Program-made: the position numbers and the translations under genes
Notes under the pieces: generated by a model
Told to the model about the DNA's origin: nothing
Seen by the model: the letters and a program-made list of their open reading frames with translations, nothing else
Database searches by the model: none
Assembly: GCA_015680685.1 (NCBI GenBank)
Contig: MNCI01004590.1
Location: 245,753-309,752 of the forward strand
Direction: 5' to 3'
Origin: Gnetum montanum
Taxonomy: Eukaryota > Streptophyta > Gnetopsida > Gnetales > Gnetaceae
DNA length: 64,000 nucleotides
In this document: piece by piece, positions 20,528 to 30,778 of the stretch
Layout of the letters: the number at the start of each line of letters is the position of its first letter
How positions within the stretch are numbered: the first letter of the stretch is position 1

Positions 20528-21320
20528 TGATTAGTGGCGAGGTACCCCTACACTCAACCATACGAAACGAGCGTCGCACATGCGATCCGGTAGAACTCCG
20601 CAGATGGACTAGTTGTGGCACNNNNNNNNNNNNNNNNNNNNNNNNNNNNNNNNNNNNNNNNNNNNNNNNNNNNNNNNNNNNNNNNNNNNNNNNNNNNNNN
20701 NNNNNNNNNNNNNNNNNNNNNNNNNNNNNNNNNNNNNNNNNNNNNNNNNNNNNNNNNNNNNNNNNNNNNNNNNNNNNNNNNNNNNNNNNNNNNNNNNNNN
20801 NNNNNNNNNNNNNNNNNNNNNNNNNNNNNNNNNNNNNNNNNNNNNNNNNNNNNNNNNNNNNNNNNNNNNNNNNNNNNNNNNNNNNNNNNNNNNNNNNNNN
20901 NNNNNNNNNNNNNNNNNNNNNNNNNNNNNNNNNNNNNNNNNNNNNNNNNNNNNNNNNNNNNNNNNNNNNNNNNNNNNNNNNNNNNNNNNNNNNNNNNNNN
21001 NNNNNNNNNNNNNNNNNNNNNNNNNNNNNNNNNNNNNNNNNNNNNNNNNNNNNNNNNNNNNNNATCACATTCACCACACTGCGGGCAGACACGGGAAAAA
21101 TTCTAACTCTAGAGGGATCAAATTGCCAGAGCTTCGCTACACTAAAATTGGGATCCCCAAACAAGAGAGAGCTGCCTTTTATTTATAGACATGGCGGCAG
21201 ACTGCGATATCGCGTACGCGATATTGTAGGAAAGGATGCGATATCGCAGGGGATGCGATATCGTGTCGGCTACGATATCGCGTACGCGATATCGCGGTTG
21301 ACGCAAACCGTGTCTCATCA
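20528..21320 (-). mobile_element. Solo LTR of the Athila-like superfamily in element C
   Basis: On the + strand it runs from TGATTAGTGGCGAGGTACC to GTGTCTCATCA, the reverse of the element A LTR. ACTAT flanks both sides (20523-20527 and 21321-21325). The length (793 bp including 442 N) equals one LTR, so it is most simply a solo LTR left by LTR-LTR recombination. The gap could also hide a collapsed internal region. U3 (21195-21300) contains GATATCGCGTACGCGATATC palindromes, with a TATA box (TATAAATAAAAGG, minus strand) at about 21176-21187. Confidence 0.85.
20622..21063. other. Assembly gap (442 N)
   Basis: Unknown bases inside the solo LTR. Any protein frame across it is meaningless. Confidence 0.99.
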
Positions 21321-21325
21321 ACTAT

Positions 21326-21546
21326 GTAGCATTACCCATGTGAAATCTTCCCTTACATAGCAACTCCTATTGCCCAAGCTGAACACCTCAGTACACACTC
21401 TTTGTTACACAATCTCACACTTAGTAACAATTACAAATCGCATAATCAATTAGAAATCATAAGCGAATTGCCACAATCAGCCCGGTAAGGCCTTAAACTA
21501 CCATGATCAGTCTGTCATGACTATAAATTGACAGGAAAGGCCTGGT
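21326..21546 (+). other. Noncoding spacer before RT of C
   Basis: No gene. It contains GGCCTTAAACTACC, GACTATAAATTGAC and GGCCCTAAACTGCC, the element C repeat words also found at 15139-15290 and 25500-25680. It is the right edge of the module that holds the antisense gene. Confidence 0.5.
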
Positions 21547-22965
21547 ATGGCCCTAAACTGCCATGCTTCTAGGTACAATGATAAATTACCACTGCATACC
21601 TTAGTCACTATCAAATGTACACATGAGTTACATTTCTTGGAAAGCATAAAAACCTCCCTAGCTCACTTTGCTCCCTGTTTATTAGTAGGAGCAAGCACAA
21701 TGGATTGCAAGCATCTATTCACACCATTGAACATCGGTGGACCATACAGAAAGATCACAAAAGAAATCAACATAAATTTTATCGACTTAGGCCCATCAAT
21801 AGACAACACATTTGTAGCCTCGATGCAACAAACATTAGATAGCTATGAAGGTATGACAAAATCTCTAGACATAGAAGCCGATAGCATCATTGAAGACCCC
21901 TTAACTGAAACTCCCATAACTATGCCTGACGGTGAAGTTAAAGTATTAAAATTGAGCTCACTATTACAACATCAACTTGCCAAGGACATGGAACATGTGC
22001 TTTGAGAAAACATGAAAGCATTTTCTTGGTCTTACAATGACATGCCTAGACTAGATCCTCGCATTGTCCAACACAACATTATAATCGATCCCATGTTAAG
22101 ACAAGTGAAATAGAAAGCACGCAAGGTCAAACCTGAGGTAGCATTGGTAGTTCGCAATGAGATTACTAAGCTTTATCAAGCTGGTTTCATTCGGGTTGTT
22201 GACTACGCTGACTGGGTATCCAACATGGTTATAGTCCCAAAGAAGAATGGAAGCATTCGCCTATGTATAGACTTCAGGGATCTCAACATTGCAACCATAA
22301 AGGATGACTTCCTACTACCTAGCATTGATCAACTTGTTGACTCAACTATGGGGCATGCTCTGTTGTCTTTTATGGATGGCTTTTTAGGATATAACTAGAT
22401 ACGGATCAACCCAGAACATCAGCTCAAGACGATCTTCATGACGCCATGGGGAACCTTTTGCTATATAATGATGCCATTCGGCTTGAAGAACACTGGTGCC
22501 ACATATCAGAGAGCAATGAAATTCATTTTTTGTGATTACATACTTCATTTGCTCAATGATTATGTGGATGACATCATAGTTAAATAAAAAACGCCAGAGC
22601 AACACATACAAGACTTAGATTTGGTTTTAAAAGGTTGTCTAAAATATGAACTTAGGATCAACCCAAAGAAATGTGTCTTTGGGGTAAAAATGAGCAAGAT
22701 GCTAGGCTTCGTAGTATCAAAAATAGGAATACAAGTAGATCCGGACAAGGTTAAGGCTATCACCAACTTGAAACCACCAAGCAACCTTACCGAACTCCAA
22801 GGTCTACAAGGTAGATTACAGTTCATTAGATGTTTCATAGAAAAACTGATGGACAAGTTGAAACCTATGAACCACTTGCTATGCAAGAACGTCCATTTTG
22901 AATGGACTTCAGAATGCCAGGAAGCATTTGAAAACATTAAACTGACACTTATTCAACTACCAACA
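21547..22965 (+). pseudogene. pol: Reverse transcriptase of element C
   Basis: Copies element RNA into DNA. An N-terminal linker (21547-22005, open, 152 codons) is followed by FSWSYNDMPRLDPRIVQHNI, then AGFIRVVDYADWVSNMVIVP, IRLCIDFRDLNIATIKDDF, FMTPWGTFCY, MPFGLKNTGATYQRAM and the catalytic NDYVDDIIVK (22558-22587). A connection region with INPKKCVFGVKMSKMLGFVV follows, and WTSECQEAF is at about 22900. In-frame stops interrupt it at 22003, 22111, 22396 and 22585 (former Gln or Glu positions). The YVDD site itself is intact. Confidence 0.85.
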
Positions 22966-23380
22966 GTCTATCCACCTCAGAACAACAAACCATTCTATAT
23001 CTACCTGGCCACTTCAGATTCATTTGTTGCATCTATGCTTTGCCAGAAATGAGATGATAGAACTGAAGTCCCTGTTTATTATTTAAGCCATGCATTAGTA
23101 GCCCATGAGAATAAGTACAATGAGGTGGAGAGGTCGTGTTTAGCCCTTATCTTTTCCTTGAAGAAATGACGACATTATCTCTTCCGCAACCAAGTCAATA
23201 TAATTTGCAAGGATAATGTGCTCAGAGCCATCACAGGTAACTTCTATGAATCAAGTAAGATAGCTCACTAGAAAGCCATGATAGCTGAGTTTGACCTACA
23301 CTACATAGCATAGTCATCAATTAAGGGTCAAGCTATAGCAACTCAAATGACTACATCACCAATGCATGATCAAGCAACAA
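22966..23380 (+). pseudogene. pol: Degenerate Ty3-type RNase H of element C
   Basis: Reads PFYIYLATSDSFVASMLCQK, VYYLSHALVAHENKYNEVER, then a KK-stop-RHYLF stretch and FDLHYI. This is the usual RNase H following RT, but the first catalytic Asp of the classical enzyme is replaced (IYLATSDS). Known Tat elements with a second RNase H also have a decayed first one. Several stops are present. Confidence 0.7.
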
Positions 23381-23439
23381 TAGAGCCAGAGTTCTCGGAC
23401 GAAAATGTAAGTGCAATAGACATAGTGCCTGATAACTAT

Positions 23440-23825
23440 GATGCCATTTTGAATTTTGATGGAGCATCCACCTCCTGAGGGGGAAGTGCCACTGCTGTCA
23501 TCACCTATCCCTCCGGGGAGATCCAACCCTTTGCTTATCGTTTCAATTTTCATTGTACCAATAACGTCGTAGAGTACGAAGGTCTCCTTAGAGGTCTCAC
23601 AGCAGCACTAGCTTCTGACATCACATGACTCGTAGTCAGAGGTGACTCACAATTAGTTGTAAATCAAGTCATTGACGTTTACGCATGCAAAGCACAGCAC
23701 TTACAACCATACTGTGATTTGACTAAGCATTTGCTAAAGCAATTCAAAAACATAGATGTACAACATGTTTCTAGAAATGATAACACCATTGTAGATGCAC
23801 TAGCTATGTTAGCCCTAAACTTAGC
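23440..23825 (+). pseudogene. pol: Second (archaeal-type) RNase H of element C
   Basis: The four acidic positions of an archaeal-like RNase H are visible: LNFDGAS (Asp), NVVEYEGLLRGL (Glu), VVRGDSQLVVNQV (Asp) and RNDNTIVDALAMLA (Asp). It removes RNA from RNA-DNA hybrids and tailors primers in related elements. It lies between the degenerate first RNase H and integrase. Stops occur at 23476 and 23626. Compare element B, where the equivalent domain lies before RT. Confidence 0.8.
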
Positions 23826-24054
23826 GCCAAAGATGTTCCACATGTTACTGAGTTCTATAATCAGTTGTGCTAAACCCATAACTAATACTTTCGATGAATT
23901 ACCAATTATATCAGTTAGTACAACACACACAATAGAATGGTATGATGACACAAAAGAGTACCTTCTACACAGTGAAACACCACAACATCTAACAAATGCA
24001 CAAAAAGATGCAGTATGAAAATGTTCTCGATAGTATGCATTAGTAGGTGACACA

Positions 24055-25176
24055 TTGTGTCGTAGATCCTACGAAGGTATCTTGTTAAGGTGCGTTAGTA
24101 GCACTGATGGCCAAACCATTGTGGAGCAAGTACATGAAGGACTCTGCGGAGGGCACATAGTGCCCAAAGCAATGGCAACCAAAATAAGGCATTTAGGGTA
24201 CTATTGGCCACACATGGAGTACGACTGTGTCTCCAAGGTCAAAATATGTGATACGTGTCAAATGCATGGTAATCTTATACATGTTCCACCCAATGAATTG
24301 CATACAGCTCAAATCACATGGCCTTTCCAGAAATGGGGGTTAGACATCATTGGACCAATAACTCCCCCGTCTTCAGCGGGGCATAGCTTCATCATAACCA
24401 CAACTGAATATTTCATGAAATGGATGAAAGTTATCCCCCTCAGAAAGACTGCATTGAAACAAGTATGCAGGTTTATCCTGGAAAACATTGTGACCCGCTT
24501 TGGCATCCCGATGACCATCATTACTGATAATGGACCTCAATTCAGCAGTGTCGAAACAAAAACCTTCTACGACAGCTTAGGCATTAAAGATTCATTCTTG
24601 TCCCCATATTACCCTCAGAGAAATAGACAAGCAGAAGCCACAAACAAGATTGTCATCTCGGTGCTAAAGAAGATGCTTACGTAGAGTAAGAGAAAATGGC
24701 ATGAACAATTGGTATATGCATTATGGACTTATCACACTACGCATCAGACTTCCACAGGTAAAAATCTATATAGCCTTGTTTATGGTTCCGAAGCTATTTT
24801 ACCTTTGGAGTTGCAGGTACCATCTTTAAGGATCACACTCTTTGGACTTCTCGACAAAGGTCAAAACAATGACTTGTGCATTGTTGACTTAGACTTGGTG
24901 GAAGAGGAACACACACGTGTGCTCGATCAGATTAAATGGTACCAGAAACAACAATGATGCCACCATCAACATGACATTCACAAGTGCCCAATCAAAGAAG
25001 GCAACCTAGTACTTAAGGCGGTCCGTGAACATGCGGACAAGTTGGCAGCAAATTGGGAAGGGCCCTACTTGGTCACCAAAGCATATGACAATGGAGCATT
25101 TAAGCTAGTTGATATGAATGGTAACGAGCTTGCTCATCCAACAAACCACCTATACCTCAAACCATTTCACGTCTAA
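24055..25176 (+). pseudogene. pol: Integrase of element C
   Basis: The HHCC zinc domain is visible (VHEGLCGGHIVPKAMATK, then ICDTCQMHG). The rve core has WGLDIIGPITP, TIITDNGPQFSS and RQAEATNKIVI, so all three catalytic residues (D, D, E) are present, unlike in elements B and G. It is open over 24055-24684 (209 codons) and 24709-24957, with a stop between at 24682. The C-terminal domain (WEGPYLVTKAYDNGAFKL) ends at a TAA at 25174-25176. No chromodomain is seen. Confidence 0.85.
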
Positions 25177-25189
25177 ACCTCTCAGGTAT

Positions 25190-25455
25190 GTGAACATCCT
25201 AGAATCATGATGGTAAACTGATACCATAGAACGTCCTGGAATCATGACGATAAACTAATACCACAGAACGTCCTGGAATCATGATGGTAAACTGATACCA
25301 TAGAATGTCCTGGAATCATGATGGTAAACTGATACCACAGAACATCCTGGAATCATGATAGTAAACTGATACCACAGAACGTCTTGGAATTATGATGGTA
25401 AACTGATACCACAGATTTGTCCTGGCATTATGATGATAAACTGGCACCACAGTTC
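25190..25455 (+). repeat. 37-bp tandem repeat in the 3' region of element C
   Basis: About seven copies of a unit such as GTCCTGGAATCATGATGGTA followed by AACTGATACCACAGAAC, then decayed relatives (GACTATAAACTGG type) to 25680. It lies directly after the integrase stop. Related words occur at both edges of the antisense-gene module. Confidence 0.8.
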
Positions 25456-26792
25456 ATCCGCAATGACAATAAAATAGCATCCGTCCAGTATGAAATTAAA
25501 CTACCATAGTTTTGTTCGCCAAAGTCCGCTACGACTATAAACTGGTTTGCCTCTCCACAGTCCGCCAAGACTATAAACTAGTAATGTACCATCCACTACG
25601 ACGCTAAACTGGCAACGTCCAATGGGTTATGACATAAAATTAACCCACAATAGTCCGCTACAACTATATCCTGGTAGCTTCATCTCTAGCCTCTCGGTCT
25701 GTAGCTGCATTTGAACTTCATCAGAGCCACTGCCTCGCTCATCATCAGTTGATCTTGACAACATTGCCGCCATGCATATTCAGTGCTTGAAATCTCATCT
25801 GGTGCCTTTGTTTTCTTAGTCTAAGCTTACTCACTCACTCGTTATTTTCTTGTCTTCTTGGAGTTGTGTTTGCAAGATGACACTCAAAGGTGTTCGTACG
25901 AGAATGCACTTCGTCACAGTAGCAAGGTACCATATTGTTCCTAACACACATCACTAGGTTAATCAAGACATTCCCTAGTACATCCCCATTTCCTATTACA
26001 TTTCCCATCTATTCCTCGACATACTCTACTCAGCTACACCCCTGATACACCTAGTACACCCAAAACTTTGAGCACACCGTTGCACACTGTAACACTTTTA
26101 AGCAGTTGCAACACACAACATGGCACTTGAGCATGAATACAAGATCAAAACAAAGCTCTTCACAAAAAATATATATTGAAAAAAAAAAGCAAAAGAGCAA
26201 AGAGAAAAGAGCAAAAAAGCCAAAAAGAAACACAAGACCCTTGGAACTTCCCATACAAGCGCCAGGTGGGAAGGCAGTTGTCTTGGAACCAAGTACTCAT
26301 TTCTCAAACGTTTAAGTAACATCTCATTGTGTGGCTTTGGCTTTCCACCAACAGGTTCCCTTTAACATTAAATAGAGGCCCTGTTCCTCTAAAGAATGCA
26401 ACACACCATCACGTGGCTTTGGTTGTGCCAACAAGTCCTATTAAACACTAAACAAGAATCTTGTTCTGCCAAAGAACGTACACCTCATGTCTTGGTTCCA
26501 AGTTTTCTAGACAATGGCTATTGACAAGGATCAACATGACTAGTATACACACTAGAGCATCCCCTTCACCATGCACAATCCCTTGATCTGTCCCCAATCC
26601 CCATAATCTCCATTTCCCTATCCAGCTACAAACTTCATTTCCCCTAATCCCATGTACTACTGAACACGGTGCGATGACATCTGGCCAAGTGCCAAAGGAA
26701 AATATTTCTACCAAGTTGCTTGTGGTGTTTTGTACTTCTTTATCAATGCTTCTTGGGTTGATTCCTCCAAGCATCAACAAAGAGGGGCCAAT
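25456..26792 (+). other. 3' untranslated region and polypurine tract of element C
   Basis: No gene. A purine-rich run (AAAAAAGCAAAAGAGCAAAG, in parts) is at 26175-26230, and a repeated pair of sentences with TGTGGCTTTGG is at 26320-26440. AAAGAGGGGCCAA (26780-26792), immediately before the 3' LTR, is the polypurine tract. Confidence 0.65.
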
Positions 26793-28276
26793 GAAACACC
26801 ACAAAAATTTTAGCTAACACTTGTAGACAGAAATTGAGCTAAGTCATGACCAAGCTTGAAAGCCTAAAAAAAGCATCAAATGAAGTAAAAATTGAACAAG
26901 AAAGAGTTCCTCAAGATCCATTGGAGACTACATCAACATATAGTAACAAGAACTGTAGGTTTCAAACTCAAAACACTTAAGTATACTTCTTGCACACAGG
27001 CCTGCACGCCCATCGTACAGCTTAGCTTGTAGCTCAACGTGCAGCAACTTTTCAGCTCCAAAAATGAGTCAAACCATGTCAGAATCGAGTGTCTAGACCC
27101 CCCAGGACCTTCCCAAGGATTCCCAATAGCTCTCAGGCACTTGAAATTCAACTTTTAGGCTCCAAATAATGGGTTTTCATGCCTATATGCTGGCCTGCAC
27201 GCCCAGCGTGCACGCCTAGTGTGTACCATCACAGATAGACCAAAATAGACAGTCAGAGCATGATCTTCATAGCCAATCAACTTACAGAGATAGGGAAACT
27301 ATCAAGCATCATCCTGGGCCCCCAAAAATCAAGTTTTAACTTTGAAAAGTGGTACTTTCATGCCTGTACACTGGACTGCACGCGCAGCATGCAGCCTAGC
27401 ATGCACCACTTTGAACAAGGTCGATCAAGTATTGTAGGTAAGATTTCGACATGGAGTCAGCCCCCAAGGCATTGTTAATGAATCTACAAATCCATTGGCT
27501 ATAGAAACATCAATTTTAGGCATCATAAAGGTCATTTTTAACCTTGCACGCCCAACTTATACACACTAGCACATCGCACACTTGTAAAGTTTCATTCTGT
27601 TGCACTCGGTCGACGCTTCACATGTCATCCAATTTGAAATTCTAGCTTCCCACAGCCAATCATCCCATCTCAGATCCAAGTTTAACGCCCAAACCTATAC
27701 AAAAACCTAGATTTTTGACCAGATATGGGTTTGAAAAATTAGAGAATCTGGAGAATTTTTTTTGGGCAATCCACACTGAGAACATCTGGAACACTCATCT
27801 TGTACACTGGACTTGGACCCTACACATTGAGCATACAGCCTCCATGCTATGCCTGCAGTCTAAACTAGCATACCATCACCCTTCCGCATCCACCAGGGCT
27901 CTTCATCTGCCTTGTGCCAGATCCACAATTGTGTTTAGACTGGTGCATTGTAATTTTCATTATGCAATAATATTGCTGCATTTTTGGCTAAGATTTGCTA
28001 CAGTTTTTGTTCATTCTTGTTTACTTCTTGTTTACATCCTTGCACGTTTACGTTCTGGTTTACATTTGTTACACCGTTTACATATAACCCAGCGCATTGC
28101 ACATTAGCATACGTTTGGGGAAATCCTTGTCTGATCCGCGTGTGGACCACCCAAGGTACTCTACCATCATCAATTCTAGCTCACCCTCAGGTGAAGGTAG
28201 GGTCTTCTATGTCTGTCTATGGATCTCTCGGTGTCATTTTCATTCCAGCCGGGTACCTACGATTTCAGACAGTACA
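26793..28276 (+). repeat. 3' LTR of element C
   Basis: Starts TGAAACACCACAAAA and ends TTTCAGACAGTACA, and is followed by the CTGAG duplication at 28277-28281. It has the same CACGCCCAGCGTG-type words as the 5' copy, with independent CpG losses. Confidence 0.9.
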
Positions 28277-28281
28277 CTGAG

Positions 28282-28835
28282 AAACCATCTAAGAAAGAAT
28301 ATACTTGCCAACTTGAGACTTTAATTAGCATCTCATCAATTCTTGGAAGTGGATACTTATCCTTTTTTGAGGCTTTGTTTAGATTTCTAAAGTCTACACA
28401 AAGCCTTATATCACCATTTATCTTTCTCACTGGAACAAGGTTAGAAAGCCATGTTGAATATCGTACTGGATATATGATTCGTGCTTATAAGAACTTCTTG
28501 AGTTTGGTTTCCATAGCTGGTTCAAATGATGGATTAAATTTCCTTTGTTTTTATTTAACTATTTTAGAATCTTCTATTAAAGGAATTTTATGTGTCATCA
28601 CATCTAGTATACAAGCTTTAAGATCATCATAAGACCAAGCAAAATTGTCCAAGTTATTTCTTAGACATGTTAACAAGTTTTTCTTGAAACTTGAATCTCT
28701 TTCCTTTGTAACATTCAACATCTTTGGCCTCCTATATAATCCAAAATTCACTACCTCGAAAGCTTGACTATCTGGGTTTTGTATATCCTTTCCAGTAAGT
28801 AAATTTTTCTTGAACTCATGTTCTAAGTCAATCAT
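28282..28835 (-). pseudogene. pol: Reverse transcriptase of element B, N-terminal half
   Basis: The 94-codon ORF 28551-28835 holds the pre-RT linker (NLDNFAWSYDDLKACILDVM, then THKIPL). Further left the minus strand reads the RT fingers in one or two frames (STWLSNLVPV, CVDFRNLNKASKKDKYPLP) and ends in YSFLDGF next to the CTGAG site at 28277-28281. The C-terminal half continues at 8798. Apart from the insertion and a few small lesions the gene looks recent. Confidence 0.75.
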
Positions 28836-29545
28836 CCTTTTTGGAATGAAATTAGCTTTGGAGTTTGATGATGTTTAGGTATCACTTGACCCTCAAATTC
28901 TTGTTTATTTTTCATAAATCTTAGTACTTGATCATCATCTTCAAATACTTGTAAATGTCTTATATTATCTGGTATTGATGGCTGATGTTCTTCTTCAATC
29001 ATGACATCCTTGTAATTTTCTATTATTTGCATATCCAATGTTGAAGTTGCCTTTGCCAAATCATCTTCTATAAGATTCCCTGCTCTATTTATATGCTCTA
29101 TTCGGCAATGTTGAAACTGATCTAACATCTTACAAGTAAGTTTCTTGTAAGGTCTTAAGAATGAGCTCTTTACTACACATTTATCCTTTACTTCTTCACA
29201 AACTAATCTTGAGTCTCCTTTTATAGTGATTACTCTGATCTTTTTGTCTAGAGCTATTCTTATACCAATACATAAAGCTTCATACTCTGCTTTGTTGTTA
29301 ATACAAGGGAAAGATAGATGAATTTCTTTGAGAAATTCAGGTGCATCATTCCTTAATATAACTGTACCAACTCCTGCACCTTTTGAATTACATGAACAAT
29401 CAAAGTATAACTTCCATTTATCCTCATTCTTTGAGGGTTCTTTTTTAAAACTGTAATTTTCTTGGAGTGTAAAAATTTTGTTTTCAACACCTCTTTTTTC
29501 AACCATTTTACATTTTCCATTTGAAGTACAGTTATCAATCATCAA
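28832..29545 (-). CDS. pol: Extra (archaeal-type) RNase H of element B, located before RT
   Basis: 237 open codons. The RNase H fold motifs are WKLYFDCSCNSKGAGVGTVI (Asp), NNKAEYEALCIGIRIAL (Glu), TIKGDSRLVCEEV (Asp) and RAGNLIEDDLAKATS (Asp), at about residues 44-175. An N-terminal extension and a C-terminal tail (FEDDDQVLRF) link it to protease and RT. The archaeal-type match is to the dual-RNase-H Tat elements. Its place between protease and RT differs from element C, where it follows RT. All four catalytic positions are kept. Confidence 0.8.
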   Translation of the reverse strand: MMIDNCTSNGKCKMVEKRGVENKIFTLQENYSFKKEPSKNEDKWKLYFDCSCNSKGAGVGTVILRNDAPEFLKEIHLSFPCINNKAEYEALCIGIRIALDKKIRVITIKGDSRLVCEEVKDKCVVKSSFLRPYKKLTCKMLDQFQHCRIEHINRAGNLIEDDLAKATSTLDMQIIENYKDVMIEEEHQPSIPDNIRHLQVFEDDDQVLRFMKNKQEFEGQVIPKHHQTPKLISFQKG

Positions 29546-29980
29546 AGGTTCGCTATAGATGTATATTTGATTTGGTTCTCCTTTTCAAGGTAGCCACATG
29601 TGAGAATAACGTGTTGATATGTAACCTGAGAAATTCTTGCTCCAACTTCTACTCAATAAGAGACTGTGCGAATCTGGTATATTTGCCACTTAAATAGTTA
29701 CTCTACTTATGACACAAGATTCAGAAGTAATTTCCAATAGAACATTTGGTAATTGACCCACAATCTTCACTCTACTTTTATCCACTTGAACAATCTTTTT
29801 ATTTGATTTTTTAAGAATCAAACCAAGTTTCTTACATATAGACCATGGGATTATAGTAGATGTAGCTCCAGAATCAATCAAAAAATTATGTAAATATTTA
29901 TCCTTTAATTTCATTGTCAAAAGAAAAGGAGGAGCTTCCTTATCATACGAGGTCTTTAATTTCTCATCATTATTAGACAC
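29546..29980 (-). pseudogene. pol: Aspartic protease of element B
   Basis: The ORF 29690-29980 (96 codons) contains FLIDSGATSTIIPWSICKKL, the classic D-S-G-A active site, near residues 34-43. One stop at about 29687 separates it from the protease C-terminal part (SLLLSRSWSKNFSGY), which then continues into the RNase H frame. It cleaves the polyprotein. It follows the gag linker ORF by 6 bases. Confidence 0.75.
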
Positions 29981-29985
29981 ATAAC

Positions 29986-30474
29986 TTAACTCTGATTCTC
30001 TAACTCTCTTTTTCCTTTAATGAACTCTAAAGCCTTTCTTTGTTGATCTTCTATTTGAAGCAACTGATAAAAGCTAATATTGGCCTTGACATGTTTAAGG
30101 TCTTTAATCAAATCATACTCTCCATCACCAATAAAGCTTGGTTTCTTTATCCATTTATTAAAAGACTGATTTGAAGTGCTTTTCTTTACTTGATTGTCTT
30201 TACCTTTATTCATATCTCTTCTATTTTGCTCAAAAGCTTTTCTCTTAGTAGATGGATTAGTAATAACATTTGGGGGTCTAGAAGTAGTCAATATTTCCTT
30301 TGATTGGATACTATATCCATTTTCCTCATTATTATTACATTCTTCATCTGAAGACATGTCTTCTTCAGAACTTGATAGAGATGAAGTATTGCTAGATCCA
30401 CTGCTGGAAGATTTACTTGCATAATGAACACTAGATAACTCATTATCAGTTTCAATATCAAGAAAGTTGGACAT
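29986..30474 (-). CDS. gag: gag C-terminal / linker ORF of element B
   Basis: 162 open codons: a Ser-rich acidic N-terminal half (SKSSSSGSSNTSSLSSSEED) and a basic second half with KWIKKPSFIGDGEYDLIKDL. No clear zinc knuckle is found, which is unusual for gag. The stretch 30475-30778 between this ORF and the gag core still reads gag-like text (SMKVE-like, LKKPWQELIS) but has stops. It is probably one gag reading frame in the active element. Confidence 0.6.
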   Translation of the reverse strand: MSNFLDIETDNELSSVHYASKSSSSGSSNTSSLSSSEEDMSSDEECNNNEENGYSIQSKEILTTSRPPNVITNPSTKRKAFEQNRRDMNKGKDNQVKKSTSNQSFNKWIKKPSFIGDGEYDLIKDLKHVKANISFYQLLQIEDQQRKALEFIKGKRELENQS

Positions 30475-30778
30475 AATAAGGTTACTTTCATCATCATCTT
30501 CTACTAACTTGGTGTCTTGATGTTTATGCTTTCTATTTTTCCTTTATTCCTTGATATTAACTCTTGCCAAGGCTTTTTCAAGTTTACTATTTTGTTAGAC
30601 ATATCTCTCATTAATTGTCCTTTTATAGATTTTACTCTTTCATGTTCTTACTCTATCTTAACATGAGATGGACCTGGTAAAGCTTTAAATTGAGCAAAAT
30701 CTTGCATAGGAATCATAACTCTTTCCTGTCTTTTTTGAATTGCTTTTCTTTAGGATTCAAGTTCAACTATTTTTCTAA

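Larger units (their letters stand above)
8799..28276 (+). mobile_element. Element C: giant Tat/Ogre-like Ty3 retrotransposon with an antisense spliced gene
   Basis: LTRs of 1477 and 1484 bp (TGAAACACC...AGTACA) enclose a + strand element of 19.5 kb. CTGAG (8794-8798 and 28277-28281) is the exact target-site duplication, inside the RT gene of element B. The order is PBS, gag, a PYVVRVP repeat linker, protease, a 6.4-kb module with the antisense gene (15722-19436) and a minus-strand solo LTR, RT, degenerate RNase H, second RNase H, integrase, 37-bp repeats, polypurine tract. Size, dual RNase H and a long insert between protease and RT (where Ogre elements have an intron) support the Tat/Ogre assignment. 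All sense ORFs carry stops. Confidence 0.9.

Noticed and set aside
20487-21360. Four long ORFs across 20487-21360
   Set aside because: They are almost wholly N. Unknown bases cannot support a gene.
26106-26315. 69-codon Lys-rich plus ORF
   Set aside because: Low-complexity A/G-rich run in the 3' untranslated region of C. Not conserved by context.
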